Below are positions 54,901 through 62,846 of a stretch of DNA of 64,000 bases, one piece after another; the first letter of the stretch is position 1; each line of letters begins with the position of its first letter. Where the stretch lies: positions 3,443,501-3,507,500 of the forward strand of contig NZ_CP106735.1 of assembly GCF_025639805.1 (NCBI RefSeq), given 5' to 3'. Source of the DNA: Reichenbachiella carrageenanivorans. Lineage in GTDB: Bacteria > Bacteroidota > Bacteroidia > Cytophagales > Cyclobacteriaceae. A program made the translations under genes and the position numbers. Under the pieces are notes generated by a model. The model saw only the letters and a program-made list of their open reading frames with translations. It was not told the DNA's origin and did no database searches.

Positions 54901-55116
54901 AATGCCATCTACTCGAACGCTTGCCTGAGGAAAATTTTCTATCAATGAAAATGAAATTTCACCTGTTGCCATGGGAGAACCTAGTGTTTCGCTTAGATAG
55001 GCTACTGCTAGCTTTGTGATTTTTTCTTGCATGAGCCAACCAGCAACGATAAGCGTAGTAAAGGCAATTAAAAATACGAGTAAGGTGATTTTTACGGCTT
55101 TTAATAAAATCTTCAT
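51967..55116 (-). CDS. AsmA-family large membrane-anchored protein
   Basis: A single N-terminal helix (about 8-28, ITLLVFLIAFTTLIVAGWL) anchors a periplasmic region of about 1000 residues rich in beta-strands. The N-terminal AsmA block (AVAYLSETLGSPMATGEISF) and repeated beta-taco-type strands (LDTRVLANGQVKLSNMSYD, FSAKGKIALTDMYTDL) fit AsmA-like proteins, which are proposed to carry lipids between membranes. The basic C-terminus (TKRKKMIRLKATGRKGKYK) is unusual. It is preceded by a 115-bp gap and is probably monocistronic. Confidence 0.85.
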   Translation of the reverse strand: MKILLKAVKITLLVFLIAFTTLIVAGWLMQEKITKLAVAYLSETLGSPMATGEISFSLIENFPQASVRVDGIWVGARQEQVSDPIDTLAKINKLYINLKSTDLLDNVFTIKNLSLEDGYVKYLVDSTGATCFDFLMPSDTTSTPENEVESAPLLLTVDKVTIRNITTLYSDDQLKVKMKAYLPVITCAVDIDELDTRVLANGQVKLSNMSYDNTHLNRMKGADIQFDVAYRSDSVIAKTLKIATDEIDFSAKGKIALTDMYTDLTLSISVPELAALIKYAPEDLLNEYKVSQLSGGIELQTKVKGMATGDDLPHYEVKYKLTEASIKYDTLPLAYNIILKGSATNGAKSNNSTTAILVDLFAIDFSGNHIETSGNFNNLDQLNYNLKTKISLDLLASKPLIPRDLVQQLSGRVQASIQTQGTLPDSIDNKFIEQALQNTRAQIQISDLDLIMDSVVTLNKLSTSIDYKARTIKLKNLSTNLPDYKVNLLDNSIHVRLIGDVMNVERLDLDIPSFYLATDEGSVFGSAYVGKMEDVSFAIQSNIDVELANLKRLAPDTLVNDMKGRFQAKIRTRGEICLDSVATQFENILYDQTTIDLRMKNITLDMTDTLMNVQNLNGHIAVDSRMISISNFGGMYQKMAFNIDTTTIQNLFNTVIRNRPGTLKVDGICSLGDLDYTVLGAFASSEDTPDIEAEEPASEPQAWNYEIKGKLSVNSFKYENSLVKDIQTTYDIQDVKKVIKAQVSVGHVNYEGTLLNGLSTNCEMNTATNEIKGKLAIDNVKYEDALLEQISALYNVNDTVYTVDQLKFLAFGGKVNTAIKVKMDETDHMEIEMKNSVSNIDIRRLMKEMKNFDQQEMTYQQLNGKLSSDNFFLRMTMIGDSIVYDDLRMTCDLKFEDGGIYQYPPVQDMAQYLPKIDNLDTMSFKTINTHMFLFKDAVYVPRTYVVTSVFDVEAIGMQSFGEDYQYHIGINLGQILGKNKQSSLDENAPTKRKKMIRLKATGRKGKYKSGFDKEKDRDAMLTKVKTQEKILEFRFQPKFFTFDTGAEKL

Positions 55117-55231
55117 GAGTGGTTTGTAAGATCAATTTTCAAAGCCCAATTTAAATTGAATTCAAGACTTGTAGGGGTGTTCTGAGAAGAAAATGAATAC
55201 TTCTTCTAATATGAAAGGCATACGATGTGCT

Positions 55232-55930
55232 TTATCTGCAAACGGTGATGTCGGTGGTAGGATATAAATAGGCGATGGCGGGACTGAGGTAGGGGATGTT
55301 CAAATTCAGTCCTCGAATCACTAATAGACAACCTAAAACAAATACGAAGAAAGTAGAAAGCCGAGTGAAGGAAACAAATGAAAAGCTTTTGAAGGCTCGT
55401 CCTGAGATAGATATAAAAAGCATAGCAGGTACCGTACCGAGCCCAAAGACGACCATATACCAAAGGCCGTTTGATAGATCTGTAGTAGCCAGTGCACCTG
55501 CTACAGCTGCATAGACCAATCCACAAGGTAAGAAACCATTTAAAACGCCAAAAAAGAAAGTGCCCATGAGCTTACTAGACTTTATCCATTTGCCCAGTTT
55601 GTTTTTCAAACCCTGGGTGAGTTTGTACAAGGGTTGGTACAATTTTCCTTTGGCCGAAGAGCTAAGTCCTATGGCCAAAAGGATCATGAATAAGCCAATG
55701 ACGATTGAAAATGCTTGCTGATATCCGCCTAAAGCAACCCATTCGCCTAGCAGACCAAATACCAAACCGATACCCGCATAGGTAACGATCCGACCCATGT
55801 TGTACAAAAGACGACTAATTAAGAACCTAGAGAGCGATTGTTGACCCGCCATACTGAGGGCGATTGGTCCGCACATCACGACGCAGTGTAGGCTGCCCAC
55901 AAATCCAAGAAATAAGGCTGTCCAGTACAT
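55232..55930 (-). CDS. Sulfite exporter TauE/SafE family protein (cytochrome oxidase biogenesis)
   Basis: A six-helix membrane protein starting YWTALFLGFVGSLHCVVMCG; the HCxxMCG motif is found in the SafE/DsbD-like members that occur with cbb3 oxidase genes and are thought to help copper or redox supply. The second half repeats the pattern (GVLNGFLPCGLVYAA). Its ATG overlaps the FixH stop by 1 bp (TAATG). It is the last gene of the cco operon. Confidence 0.88.
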   Translation of the reverse strand: MYWTALFLGFVGSLHCVVMCGPIALSMAGQQSLSRFLISRLLYNMGRIVTYAGIGLVFGLLGEWVALGGYQQAFSIVIGLFMILLAIGLSSSAKGKLYQPLYKLTQGLKNKLGKWIKSSKLMGTFFFGVLNGFLPCGLVYAAVAGALATTDLSNGLWYMVVFGLGTVPAMLFISISGRAFKSFSFVSFTRLSTFFVFVLGCLLVIRGLNLNIPYLSPAIAYLYPTTDITVCR

Positions 55931-56364
55931 TACAGTACGAATCTTTGTTCGGAGAAATATTCCTTGTCGTTAGATTTCCAACGGAGTTTTGTTTTCCAAA
56001 GCCCTTTGCCTAAACCATTCGTAGGGAAAGACTGGCTATAAGCCTGATCCAGTTTTAGTTCGATTTTCTTATCTATCGAATTGTCCGATGGTCGAAAGAA
56101 ATGAATTTCTCCAGATTGTATTTCGCTAGCCAAATGGATAGGAAAAGTCACTATGATCTCTTCTCCACGTCTGATGATGGTGGGCTTGTCTGCTAGATCA
56201 TTGAAATTCTGAATTCTATCGATTTGGTCTTGATAGGCCAATTCTTCTTCATAATAATTATGTGCGACTAAATTCACTTCGTGCTTCATAGAAATGACCA
56301 CCATAGTGATGACTAATCCAGCAAACAAGACGAAGGCTAATATGATGCTACGTGGCCAATTCAT
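55930..56364 (-). CDS. ccoH: FixH/CcoH family cbb3 oxidase assembly protein
   Basis: A 144-aa protein with one N-terminal helix (about 7-28, SIILAFVLFAGLVITMVVISM) and a periplasmic domain (HNYYEEELAYQDQIDRIQN, PTNGLGKGLWKTKLRWKSND). Location between ccoG and a SafE gene, with 1-bp TAATG overlaps on both sides, supports FixH. It is needed for cbb3 oxidase assembly in other bacteria. Confidence 0.88.
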   Translation of the reverse strand: MNWPRSIILAFVLFAGLVITMVVISMKHEVNLVAHNYYEEELAYQDQIDRIQNFNDLADKPTIIRRGEEIIVTFPIHLASEIQSGEIHFFRPSDNSIDKKIELKLDQAYSQSFPTNGLGKGLWKTKLRWKSNDKEYFSEQRFVL

Positions 56365-57776
56365 TATTTCATATTTACAGGTCCCAAAAATTTAGTGTTT
56401 ATTTCGTCTATCAATTCTCCATTTCTAAATACGCCTATCTCTACGCTGAATTTAGCTTTGTAGATAGTATGTGGTGGCATTTTAATAAAAAACACTCCCT
56501 CATATTTGTCATTAGCAGGGATGATGATGCGTTGTGTACCTACACGGTCTATTTGAGCATGAGAGTTGTCTAGCACCTTTAACTCTAGTTCCATGTCTTC
56601 AAAAGTTTTGTTGATAAACTGTATGTTGTATAGGTTCGATATCTGACCATCGTCTGTTTTTTGGTATAGCGTACCAGGGACCTTCAAAACTGTAATTTCT
56701 ACTTCTGATCTAGATATGAGCATAAAAGATAAGAAGGTGACTAAGGCTAGTAGTACTACAGAATATCCAGCTATTCTGGGGGTAAACAATTTCTTTTGCC
56801 CAGTTTCTATAGCGGTATGTGACGACAATCGAATTAGACCTTCTGGTTTATTGATTTTGTACATGACCTCATCACAAGCATCCATACAGGCGGTACAGTT
56901 TACACATTCTAGCTGTGTGCCATTTCTAATGTCAATGCCTGTAGGACAGGCGTGTACGCATAGCTTACAATCGATGCAGTCTCCTGCTGCTGTTGTTTGG
57001 TCTGTTTTTTTCAGTTTAGATCTGGGCTCACCACGTAGCCAATCATACATCACGGCCATGGTGTCTTTTACGATCAACACACTCTGTAGCCGCCCATAAG
57101 GGCACACGGCCACACAGGCCTGTTCTCTAAAGTAGGCAAATACCCAATAGAAGATACCAGTAAAAGTGACCAGCCCAATAAACCCACTCATGTGTGCGGT
57201 AGGTGGCTGAGATATGATCGCAATCACTTCGTCTACACCTATAAGGTAGGCCATTACAGTATGCGAAATGAGGATCGCAACTGCCAGAAAGATGAAATGC
57301 TTCAATGACTTTTTCCAAATTTTGCTGGCACTCCAAGGCGCAGTATTTAGTTTTCTTTGTTGATTGGCATCGCCTTCTATCCAGTATTCGATCTTTCTAA
57401 AGACCATTTCCATAAACAGTGTTTGTGGACAAGCCCATCCGCACCATACTCGTCCAAAGGCTACAGTGAATAAGATGATGAATACAAAAAAGGTAACGGC
57501 CAGTAAGGCCAGTAGGAAAAAATCTTGTGGCCAGAAGGCCTGCCCCAAGATGATGAACTTGCGTTCGAAAATATTGAGTAGAAGCATTGGACGGCCACCG
57601 ATGGTGATGAAGGGGCCTGCGAAGAGCAATCCAAGGAGAACTACAGTAACCCCTATCCGATAGTTGTGATACTTGCCTTTGGGCTTTTTGGGGTAGACCC
57701 AAATACGCTTACCAGACTCGTCTACAGTGGCGATGGTGTCTCTGTATTCCTCCTCAAATTGATAATGGTTTTCCAT
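56364..57776 (-). CDS. ccoG: Cytochrome c oxidase accessory protein CcoG (FixG/RdxA)
   Basis: A membrane-bound Fe-S protein of 470 aa: several helices, GRVWCGWACPQ (Cys112, Cys116), then two 4Fe-4S ferredoxin motifs, Cys267/270/273/277 (CIDCKLCVHACP) and Cys291/294/297/301 (CVNCTACMDAC), and a periplasmic Ig-like C-terminal domain. CcoG is described as a copper-reducing factor in cbb3 maturation. It overlaps ccoP and ccoH by 1 bp each. Confidence 0.95.
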   Translation of the reverse strand: MENHYQFEEEYRDTIATVDESGKRIWVYPKKPKGKYHNYRIGVTVVLLGLLFAGPFITIGGRPMLLLNIFERKFIILGQAFWPQDFFLLALLAVTFFVFIILFTVAFGRVWCGWACPQTLFMEMVFRKIEYWIEGDANQQRKLNTAPWSASKIWKKSLKHFIFLAVAILISHTVMAYLIGVDEVIAIISQPPTAHMSGFIGLVTFTGIFYWVFAYFREQACVAVCPYGRLQSVLIVKDTMAVMYDWLRGEPRSKLKKTDQTTAAGDCIDCKLCVHACPTGIDIRNGTQLECVNCTACMDACDEVMYKINKPEGLIRLSSHTAIETGQKKLFTPRIAGYSVVLLALVTFLSFMLISRSEVEITVLKVPGTLYQKTDDGQISNLYNIQFINKTFEDMELELKVLDNSHAQIDRVGTQRIIIPANDKYEGVFFIKMPPHTIYKAKFSVEIGVFRNGELIDEINTKFLGPVNMK

Positions 57777-58660
57777 TATTCTGTTTCTGCTTTTTCTGTG
57801 TATAATTCTCCCTGAGGTTCTTTAGCCCCTGCAGGATTGGTGCCTTTTAGTGTGTGAATATAAGAGGTTACATCATTCATTTTAGCAGGGGAGAGTACTT
57901 CGCCCCATGCGATCATTCCTTTGTCTGGCACACCATTTTTTATAGTGTTGTAGATTTCTTGAATGCTGCCACCATGTAGCCAATAGTCATCTGTCAGGTT
58001 AGGGCCTATTCCGCCTTCACCAGCGGCTTTGTGACAAGCTACACAATTTCTGTTGTAGACGGTTTTTCCACTAGAGATGACTGCGGGATCTTCGGAGAAT
58101 ACAATATTTGATTCGTCTACAGCATTACCATCTGCTTCAGCAGAAGCTTTATTGGCTTGCGCTTCTGCCATGGCTATTTCATATTCTTGTGTTTGTAGTG
58201 GAAGTGTGCCACTCACATGATAGAGAAACATATAGATGACAGCAAATACGATACATGCATAAAACATGTATGTCCACCATGGAGGCAAGTGATTGTCTAG
58301 TTCCTTGATGCCATCGTAGTCGTGATCTAGTACAATGGTATTTTCTTTTTCAATAGGTACGGCACCTGTGAGGCTATCATAAAATTTAGACCAAGCACTG
58401 GGTTCTTCTATATAAGCTAGTCCTTTTTCTTTTGCCTTTCTGATGCCGTCTTCTCTCACCATGACTTGTAGTATGGTCAAAAGGTAAAAAGCTACTAGCA
58501 GTACCAAAAGCATCACAAAGAGCACCAGAATAATCATCATTTCAGTGGTGTTGAGCAAAGCTATGGTCGAGCCTTCCGATTGTGCGAATGATATCGGGCC
58601 AGTCAGGAGCAATAGCATACAAACCCCAAGACCCTTTATATATGTTTTAAAATTATTCAT
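57776..58660 (-). CDS. ccoP: cbb3-type cytochrome c oxidase subunit CcoP (mono-heme)
   Basis: A signal-like first segment (1-26), a helix (about 40-65), a linker, a second helix (about 128-148) and a C-terminal cytochrome c domain with one CxxCH motif (Cys206-His210 in RNCVACHKAAG). Proteobacterial CcoP has two such motifs, so this is the shorter type seen in Bacteroidetes. It delivers electrons to CcoN/CcoO. A 1-bp overlap joins it to ccoG. Confidence 0.92.
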   Translation of the reverse strand: MNNFKTYIKGLGVCMLLLLTGPISFAQSEGSTIALLNTTEMMIILVLFVMLLVLLVAFYLLTILQVMVREDGIRKAKEKGLAYIEEPSAWSKFYDSLTGAVPIEKENTIVLDHDYDGIKELDNHLPPWWTYMFYACIVFAVIYMFLYHVSGTLPLQTQEYEIAMAEAQANKASAEADGNAVDESNIVFSEDPAVISSGKTVYNRNCVACHKAAGEGGIGPNLTDDYWLHGGSIQEIYNTIKNGVPDKGMIAWGEVLSPAKMNDVTSYIHTLKGTNPAGAKEPQGELYTEKAETE

Positions 58661-58664
58661 GTCA

Positions 58665-58838
58665 TTAAGATTTAGGTGTTTTGGTAATGGGTAAGTTTTT
58701 CATTTCGTCGATATATGAATTGTCGACGCCTTTGTATACCCACCAAAGCAGTCCTACAAAGAAGATGAAAAAGATGGATAGGGAAATAATTGGCCATATT
58801 TCCACACCATTTACTTGTTCGAAATAGTATTTAAACAT
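58665..58838 (-). CDS. ccoQ: CcoQ-like small subunit of cbb3 oxidase (57 aa)
   Basis: ATG 58838 to TAA 58665 gives a 57-aa protein with one helix (about 14-35, WPIISLSIFFIFFVGLLWWV) and a C-terminal TKTPKS. Position between ccoNO and ccoP, length and topology match CcoQ/FixQ. It ends 4 bp before the ccoP start. CcoQ stabilises the oxidase complex. Confidence 0.85.
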   Translation of the reverse strand: MFKYYFEQVNGVEIWPIISLSIFFIFFVGLLWWVYKGVDNSYIDEMKNLPITKTPKS

Positions 58839-58850
58839 AATTATTTTCCT

Positions 58851-60968
58851 TTAGTCTTTTACAGTAATGTCTTTACCTAGGCGTTGCAAGTAAGCAATCA
58901 GTGCAATGATTTCTGCGTCGTCAGAGATCTCAATGTCTTCTGCTGCCAGGTTTTCAGTAATACCCTTGGCTTGCGCCGCAAGGTCGTCGTTGGCTGTGTT
59001 TTCATAACCCTCTGCATACGGTACACCTACCGTTCTGAGGGCATTGATTTTGCCAGGTGTCAATTCTTTATCGATCATTTGCTCAAATAGCCAAGGGTAA
59101 GAAGGCATAATAGAACCCTCCGAAACTTGCCCTGGATCAAGCATGTGATAAAAATGCCAAGAGTTTGATTTCTTTAATTTGCCTACACCTTCACGAGCCA
59201 AATCTGGACCTGTTCTTTTCGATCCCCACAAGAAGGGGTGATCATAGACAAATTCTCCTGCTTTAGAGTACTCACCGTATCGCTCGGTTTCGTCACGGAA
59301 AGGACGGATCATTTGCGAGTGGCAATTGTTACAGCCTTCGCGGATGTAGATGTCTCTGCCGTGTAATTCTAGTGGAGTATATGGTTTTACCGAAGCAATT
59401 GTAGGTACATTAGATTTGATCAAAAAGGTAGGTACCATTTCTATTAGACCCCCGATCAGAATGGCAATTAATGATAATACAGTAAATATGATTGGCTTTC
59501 TTTCCAATACACTGTGCCAGTGCCCGCCAGTAATTACTTTTTTCTCTAGCGCGGGAGCTTCTGCTGCTTCATCGCTCACAAAAGAACCTTTACCAGCAGT
59601 CTTCATCAGGTTGAATATCATGATGAGTACACCAGATAGGTACAAACTTCCTCCAACGGCTCTTAGCATATACATGGGTAGAATCTGAACTACTGTTTCT
59701 AAGAAGTTTTTATAAACCAAGAATCCATCAGCATCGAACTGCTTCCACATAGAAGCTTGGGTGATACCTGCTATGTATAAGGGTAGAGCATAGAATATAA
59801 TACCCAGTGTACCCAACCAGAAGTGGGTATTGGCCAAGCTACGTGAAAAGAGCTCTGTCTTCCACATTTTTGGCACGAGCCAATAGAACATTCCGAAGAT
59901 TAAGAAGCCATTCCAACCCAATCCTCCCACGTGTACGTGAGCGACGATCCAGTCAGTATAATGGGCTATAGCACTTACATTTTTTAGCGAAAGCATCGGC
60001 CCCTCGAAGGTAGCCATACCATAGGCGGTCACGGCTACGACCATAAATTTCAAAACGGGATCTTCTCTTACCCGATCCCAAGCGCCTCTTAAGGTCATTA
60101 GCCCGTTGAGCATGCCCCCCCAGGATGGAGCCAATAGCATAATGGAAAAGACAACTCCTAATGATTGTGCCCAGTCAGGCAAAGAGGTGTAGAGCAAATG
60201 GTGGGGGCCAGCCCAGATGTATATAAATATTAAAGACCAAAAATGAATGATCGATAGCCTATAGGAGTAAACGGGTCTGTTGGCAGCTTTTGGCAGGTAG
60301 TAGTACATGATTCCCAAAAATGGGGTAGTCAAGAAAAATGCGACTGCATTGTGACCATACCACCATTGGACGAGTGCGTCTTGTACACCTGCATACCAAG
60401 AGTAACTCTTGAATAAGGTCACTGGGATTTCTACTGAATTGACAATATGGAGCACGGCAACTGTAACGAATGTGGCTATATAAAACCAGATGGCTACATA
60501 CATATGCCGTTCACGTCTTTTTATTATGGTACCAATCATGTTGATCCCAAATACGACCCAAATCAAAGTGATGGCAATATCTATAGGCCATTCTAATTCG
60601 GCATATTCTTTACTAGTTGTATAGCCCAATGGTAAGGTGATGGCTGCTGCCAATAAAATAAGCTGCCAACCATAGAAATTTATCCATGAGAGGGTGTCGT
60701 TATACATACGGGCTTTGAGTAAGCGCTGCAACGAATAATATACCCCTGCAAACATGGCATTGCCGACAAAACCAAAGATGATAGCATTGGTGTGCAACGG
60801 CCTGACACGACCAAAAGTAGTATACTGCAGATCGAAATTGAAGGCTGGATAGAATAGCTGAATAGCAGCAGTGAGACCTGCCAGCATAGCCACCACTCCA
60901 AATACAATGGAGGCAATAGTGAAGTACTTGACAATTTTATTGTCGTAACTAAATTTTTCGAGTTCCAT
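58851..60968 (-). CDS. ccoN: Fused cbb3 oxidase subunits CcoN-CcoO
   Basis: Residues 1 to about 475 form the 12-helix heme-copper subunit CcoN with its His ligands (TNAIIFGFVGNAMF, WWYGHNAVAFFLT, GPHHLLYT, HYTDWIVAHVHVGGLGWNG). Residues from about 495 to 705 form CcoO: one helix and a cytochrome c domain with CxxCH at Cys546-His550 (EGCNNCHSQMIRPF). In proteobacteria these are two proteins; the fusion is typical of Bacteroidetes. I use ATG 60968; the longer frame starts at a TTG. It is the first gene of the cco structural operon, behind a palindrome-rich region. Confidence 0.95.
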   Translation of the reverse strand: MELEKFSYDNKIVKYFTIASIVFGVVAMLAGLTAAIQLFYPAFNFDLQYTTFGRVRPLHTNAIIFGFVGNAMFAGVYYSLQRLLKARMYNDTLSWINFYGWQLILLAAAITLPLGYTTSKEYAELEWPIDIAITLIWVVFGINMIGTIIKRRERHMYVAIWFYIATFVTVAVLHIVNSVEIPVTLFKSYSWYAGVQDALVQWWYGHNAVAFFLTTPFLGIMYYYLPKAANRPVYSYRLSIIHFWSLIFIYIWAGPHHLLYTSLPDWAQSLGVVFSIMLLAPSWGGMLNGLMTLRGAWDRVREDPVLKFMVVAVTAYGMATFEGPMLSLKNVSAIAHYTDWIVAHVHVGGLGWNGFLIFGMFYWLVPKMWKTELFSRSLANTHFWLGTLGIIFYALPLYIAGITQASMWKQFDADGFLVYKNFLETVVQILPMYMLRAVGGSLYLSGVLIMIFNLMKTAGKGSFVSDEAAEAPALEKKVITGGHWHSVLERKPIIFTVLSLIAILIGGLIEMVPTFLIKSNVPTIASVKPYTPLELHGRDIYIREGCNNCHSQMIRPFRDETERYGEYSKAGEFVYDHPFLWGSKRTGPDLAREGVGKLKKSNSWHFYHMLDPGQVSEGSIMPSYPWLFEQMIDKELTPGKINALRTVGVPYAEGYENTANDDLAAQAKGITENLAAEDIEISDDAEIIALIAYLQRLGKDITVKD

Positions 60969-61046
60969 ATGAGGCAATTGATTTTATGATTTGAGGTCTA
61001 AATTAGGTGAGAAAAATACATCGATGTATCTTCCAGATCATTCTTT

Positions 61047-61066
61047 AATATGATAATTATCATATT
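61047..61066. promoter_or_regulatory. 20-bp perfect palindrome, Crp/Fnr-like site upstream of ccoN
   Basis: AATATGATAATTATCATATT is a perfect palindrome 79 bp before the ccoN start. Its core ATGATAATTATCAT fits TGATnnnnATCA, the core of Fnr-type sites (TTGATnnnnATCAA), with A and T in the outer positions. The same ATGATnnnnATCAT occurs before hemN at 62833. Confidence 0.65.
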
Positions 61067-61087
61067 GGTTTGTTTCATTTTGTTTTC

Positions 61088-61132
61088 ATTATCATTAAGA
61101 TAATAGAAATCATTCTAAATGATTTCTATTAT
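61088..61132. repeat. Overlapping inverted repeats upstream of ccoN
   Basis: ATTATC/GATAAT (61088-61104) overlaps a longer repeat with perfect 15-bp arms ATAATAGAAATCATT / AATGATTTCTATTAT and a 3-nt loop (61100-61132). It could be an operator or, in RNA, a hairpin in a long leader. Confidence 0.7.
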
Positions 61133-61151
61133 GATTTCTTTTTAAAGAGAT

Positions 61152-61167
61152 ACCCATAATTATGGGT
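61152..61167. repeat. 16-bp perfect palindrome
   Basis: ACCCATAATTATGGGT is perfectly palindromic with no loop; a half-copy AATGGGT lies just downstream (61173-61179). Confidence 0.65.
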
Positions 61168-61237
61168 CTACTAATGGGTGTTAAAATAATGATAGCTAAC
61201 CATTTAGTTTTTTTTTTTTGAAGAAATGGCGCAGTTA

Positions 61238-61306
61238 CTAGAGGCTGCGAACAGCTCCCCGAATAGCGAAGGGTATAGCTGCGGTGGCGATGATAATACT
61301 GTTCAT
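61238..61306 (-). CDS. Possible 22-aa hydrophobic peptide
   Basis: ATG 61306 to TAG 61238 encodes a 22-residue hydrophobic, basic-ended peptide (IIIATAAIPFAIRGAVRSL is its bulk). It lies in the only GC-richer part of the ccoN upstream region. No clear ribosome binding site; it may be chance. Confidence 0.2.
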   Translation of the reverse strand: MNSIIIATAAIPFAIRGAVRSL

Positions 61307-61404
61307 TTTTTATGATCTTAAAGGTTATGTTTCGACTAATCCAACGATAAATCTAATTATACATAGATGTTGGGGTATGACATAAGATGCCATTAATACA
61401 TATA

Positions 61405-62763
61405 TTAGATAGTGCTGCTAAACTGTGGTTGGCTAGATCGGTTGGGTTTTAGATAGATATCCAATGCCATGCATACATTCCTTACAAACGGCCTGCCTTT
61501 TGTCGTTATCAATAGATGATTTGAAGTCGCAATGACGAGCTCGTCAGCGATCATTTCTTGCAGTTGGTTTTCTACATGATTTAACAAGTGTGCGTGAGGA
61601 TCCGCTGGAGACCAGCTCGTTTCAAATTTGCACATCAGTTGGGTGATGTGTTGGCGGATATAAGCTTCCTCATCATTGAGTAGGTGGGTTTTGAAAATGG
61701 GAAATTCATTAGATATTACTGCTTTTTTATATTCTTCTACTTTTTTCAGATTTTGCCCATAGGCAGACCAAGCATCGCCAATGGCAGATACGCCTAGACC
61801 TATAGACAACAGACTGTGTTGTGTGGTGTAGCCCATGAAGTTTCGGTGCATGTGGCCTTCATTAGCAGCTCTGAATAGCGCTTCGTCTGGTAGTGAAAAA
61901 TGATCCATACCTATTTCTTGATAGCCCATGTTTGTGAGCATTTGCTTGCCTAGTTCATATAGACTTCGTTTGCTTTCATGGCTGGGCAAGTCTGCTTCGG
62001 TAAACATGCGTTGGCCAGGTTTGATCCAGGGTACATGGGCGTAGCTGTAGAAGGCGATGCGGTCGGGTTGGAGTGTGGCTACTTTTGTACAAGTATCTGA
62101 TATACTTGTGAGCGTCTGCAAGGGTAGACCATAGATCAAATCGAAGTTGATAGAAGTATAACCAATGGCTCTGGCAGAGTCGACCACTTTTTGTACTTGC
62201 TCATAAGTTTGCACTCGATTAATAATTTGTTGTACCTGAGAGTCAAAATCCTGAATACCAAAACTTACTCGACGAAAACCTAAGTTATAAAGGGTTTTTA
62301 GGTGTGTGTCGGTGGTATTGTTTGGGTGAGCTTCAAAACTAAATTCGGCAGCTGCTTTCATCACACATGTCTGGGTGATTCCTTCGATCAGGTAGGTTAG
62401 GTTTTGCGGACTAAAGAAAGTAGGAGTGCCTCCGCCTAAGTGTATTTCAGCAATTTCAGGTACGTCTTCTAGCAGGTCGAGATATAGTTTCCATTCTTTG
62501 AGTACAGTGTCGATATAAGGTTTTTCTACGGCATGGTTGATTGTGATTCTTGTGGTGCACCCACAGTAGGTACATAAGCTTTCGCAAAATGGCAAGTGAA
62601 TGTATAAGCTGATCCCATTGGATTTGTTGGTCAGACGGAAAGTGTCTTTGATTTTACTTTTCCAGCCTTCAAGGTCTATTTTCTTTTGCCAAAAGGGGAC
62701 ACTAGGGTAGCTGGTATATCTGGGGCCAGGTACGTTATATTTGCGTGTGAGTGTAGTTGCCAT
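61405..62763 (-). CDS. hemN: Oxygen-independent coproporphyrinogen III oxidase HemN
   Basis: A radical SAM enzyme converting coproporphyrinogen III to protoporphyrinogen IX without oxygen. The motif is Cys60, Cys64, Cys67 (and Cys69) in PFCESLCTYCGC; GGGTPTF and the N-terminal GPRYTSYP are diagnostic of true HemN rather than HemW. The length of 452 aa is usual. Placement between ccoS and ccoN, behind an Fnr-like site, fits heme supply for the cbb3 oxidase at low oxygen. Confidence 0.95.
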   Translation of the reverse strand: MATTLTRKYNVPGPRYTSYPSVPFWQKKIDLEGWKSKIKDTFRLTNKSNGISLYIHLPFCESLCTYCGCTTRITINHAVEKPYIDTVLKEWKLYLDLLEDVPEIAEIHLGGGTPTFFSPQNLTYLIEGITQTCVMKAAAEFSFEAHPNNTTDTHLKTLYNLGFRRVSFGIQDFDSQVQQIINRVQTYEQVQKVVDSARAIGYTSINFDLIYGLPLQTLTSISDTCTKVATLQPDRIAFYSYAHVPWIKPGQRMFTEADLPSHESKRSLYELGKQMLTNMGYQEIGMDHFSLPDEALFRAANEGHMHRNFMGYTTQHSLLSIGLGVSAIGDAWSAYGQNLKKVEEYKKAVISNEFPIFKTHLLNDEEAYIRQHITQLMCKFETSWSPADPHAHLLNHVENQLQEMIADELVIATSNHLLITTKGRPFVRNVCMALDIYLKPNRSSQPQFSSTI

Positions 62764-62832
62764 ACGATTCGCTTTTGTAGCAAATCAACTAGAATATAGT
62801 TAAGCCACTAAAGCCATAGGTCAGCTCATTTC

Positions 62833-62846
62833 ATGATTTTGATCAT
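62833..62846. promoter_or_regulatory. Crp/Fnr-like site upstream of hemN
   Basis: ATGATTTTGATCAT is of the form ATGATnnnnATCAT, 70 bp before the hemN ATG, and overlaps the ccoS stop codon. The same form lies before ccoN. Confidence 0.6.

Larger units (their letters stand above)
60969..61404. other. Regulatory intergenic region between ccoN and hemN
   Basis: This 436-bp AT-rich stretch holds four palindromic elements (61047-61066, 61088-61104, 61100-61132, 61152-61167), a long T-run (61209-61219) and a more GC-rich segment (about 61226-61300) with a possible 22-aa frame and a hairpin CAGCTcCCC/GGGtatAGCTG (61252-61281). It contains no larger gene. Confidence 0.7.
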
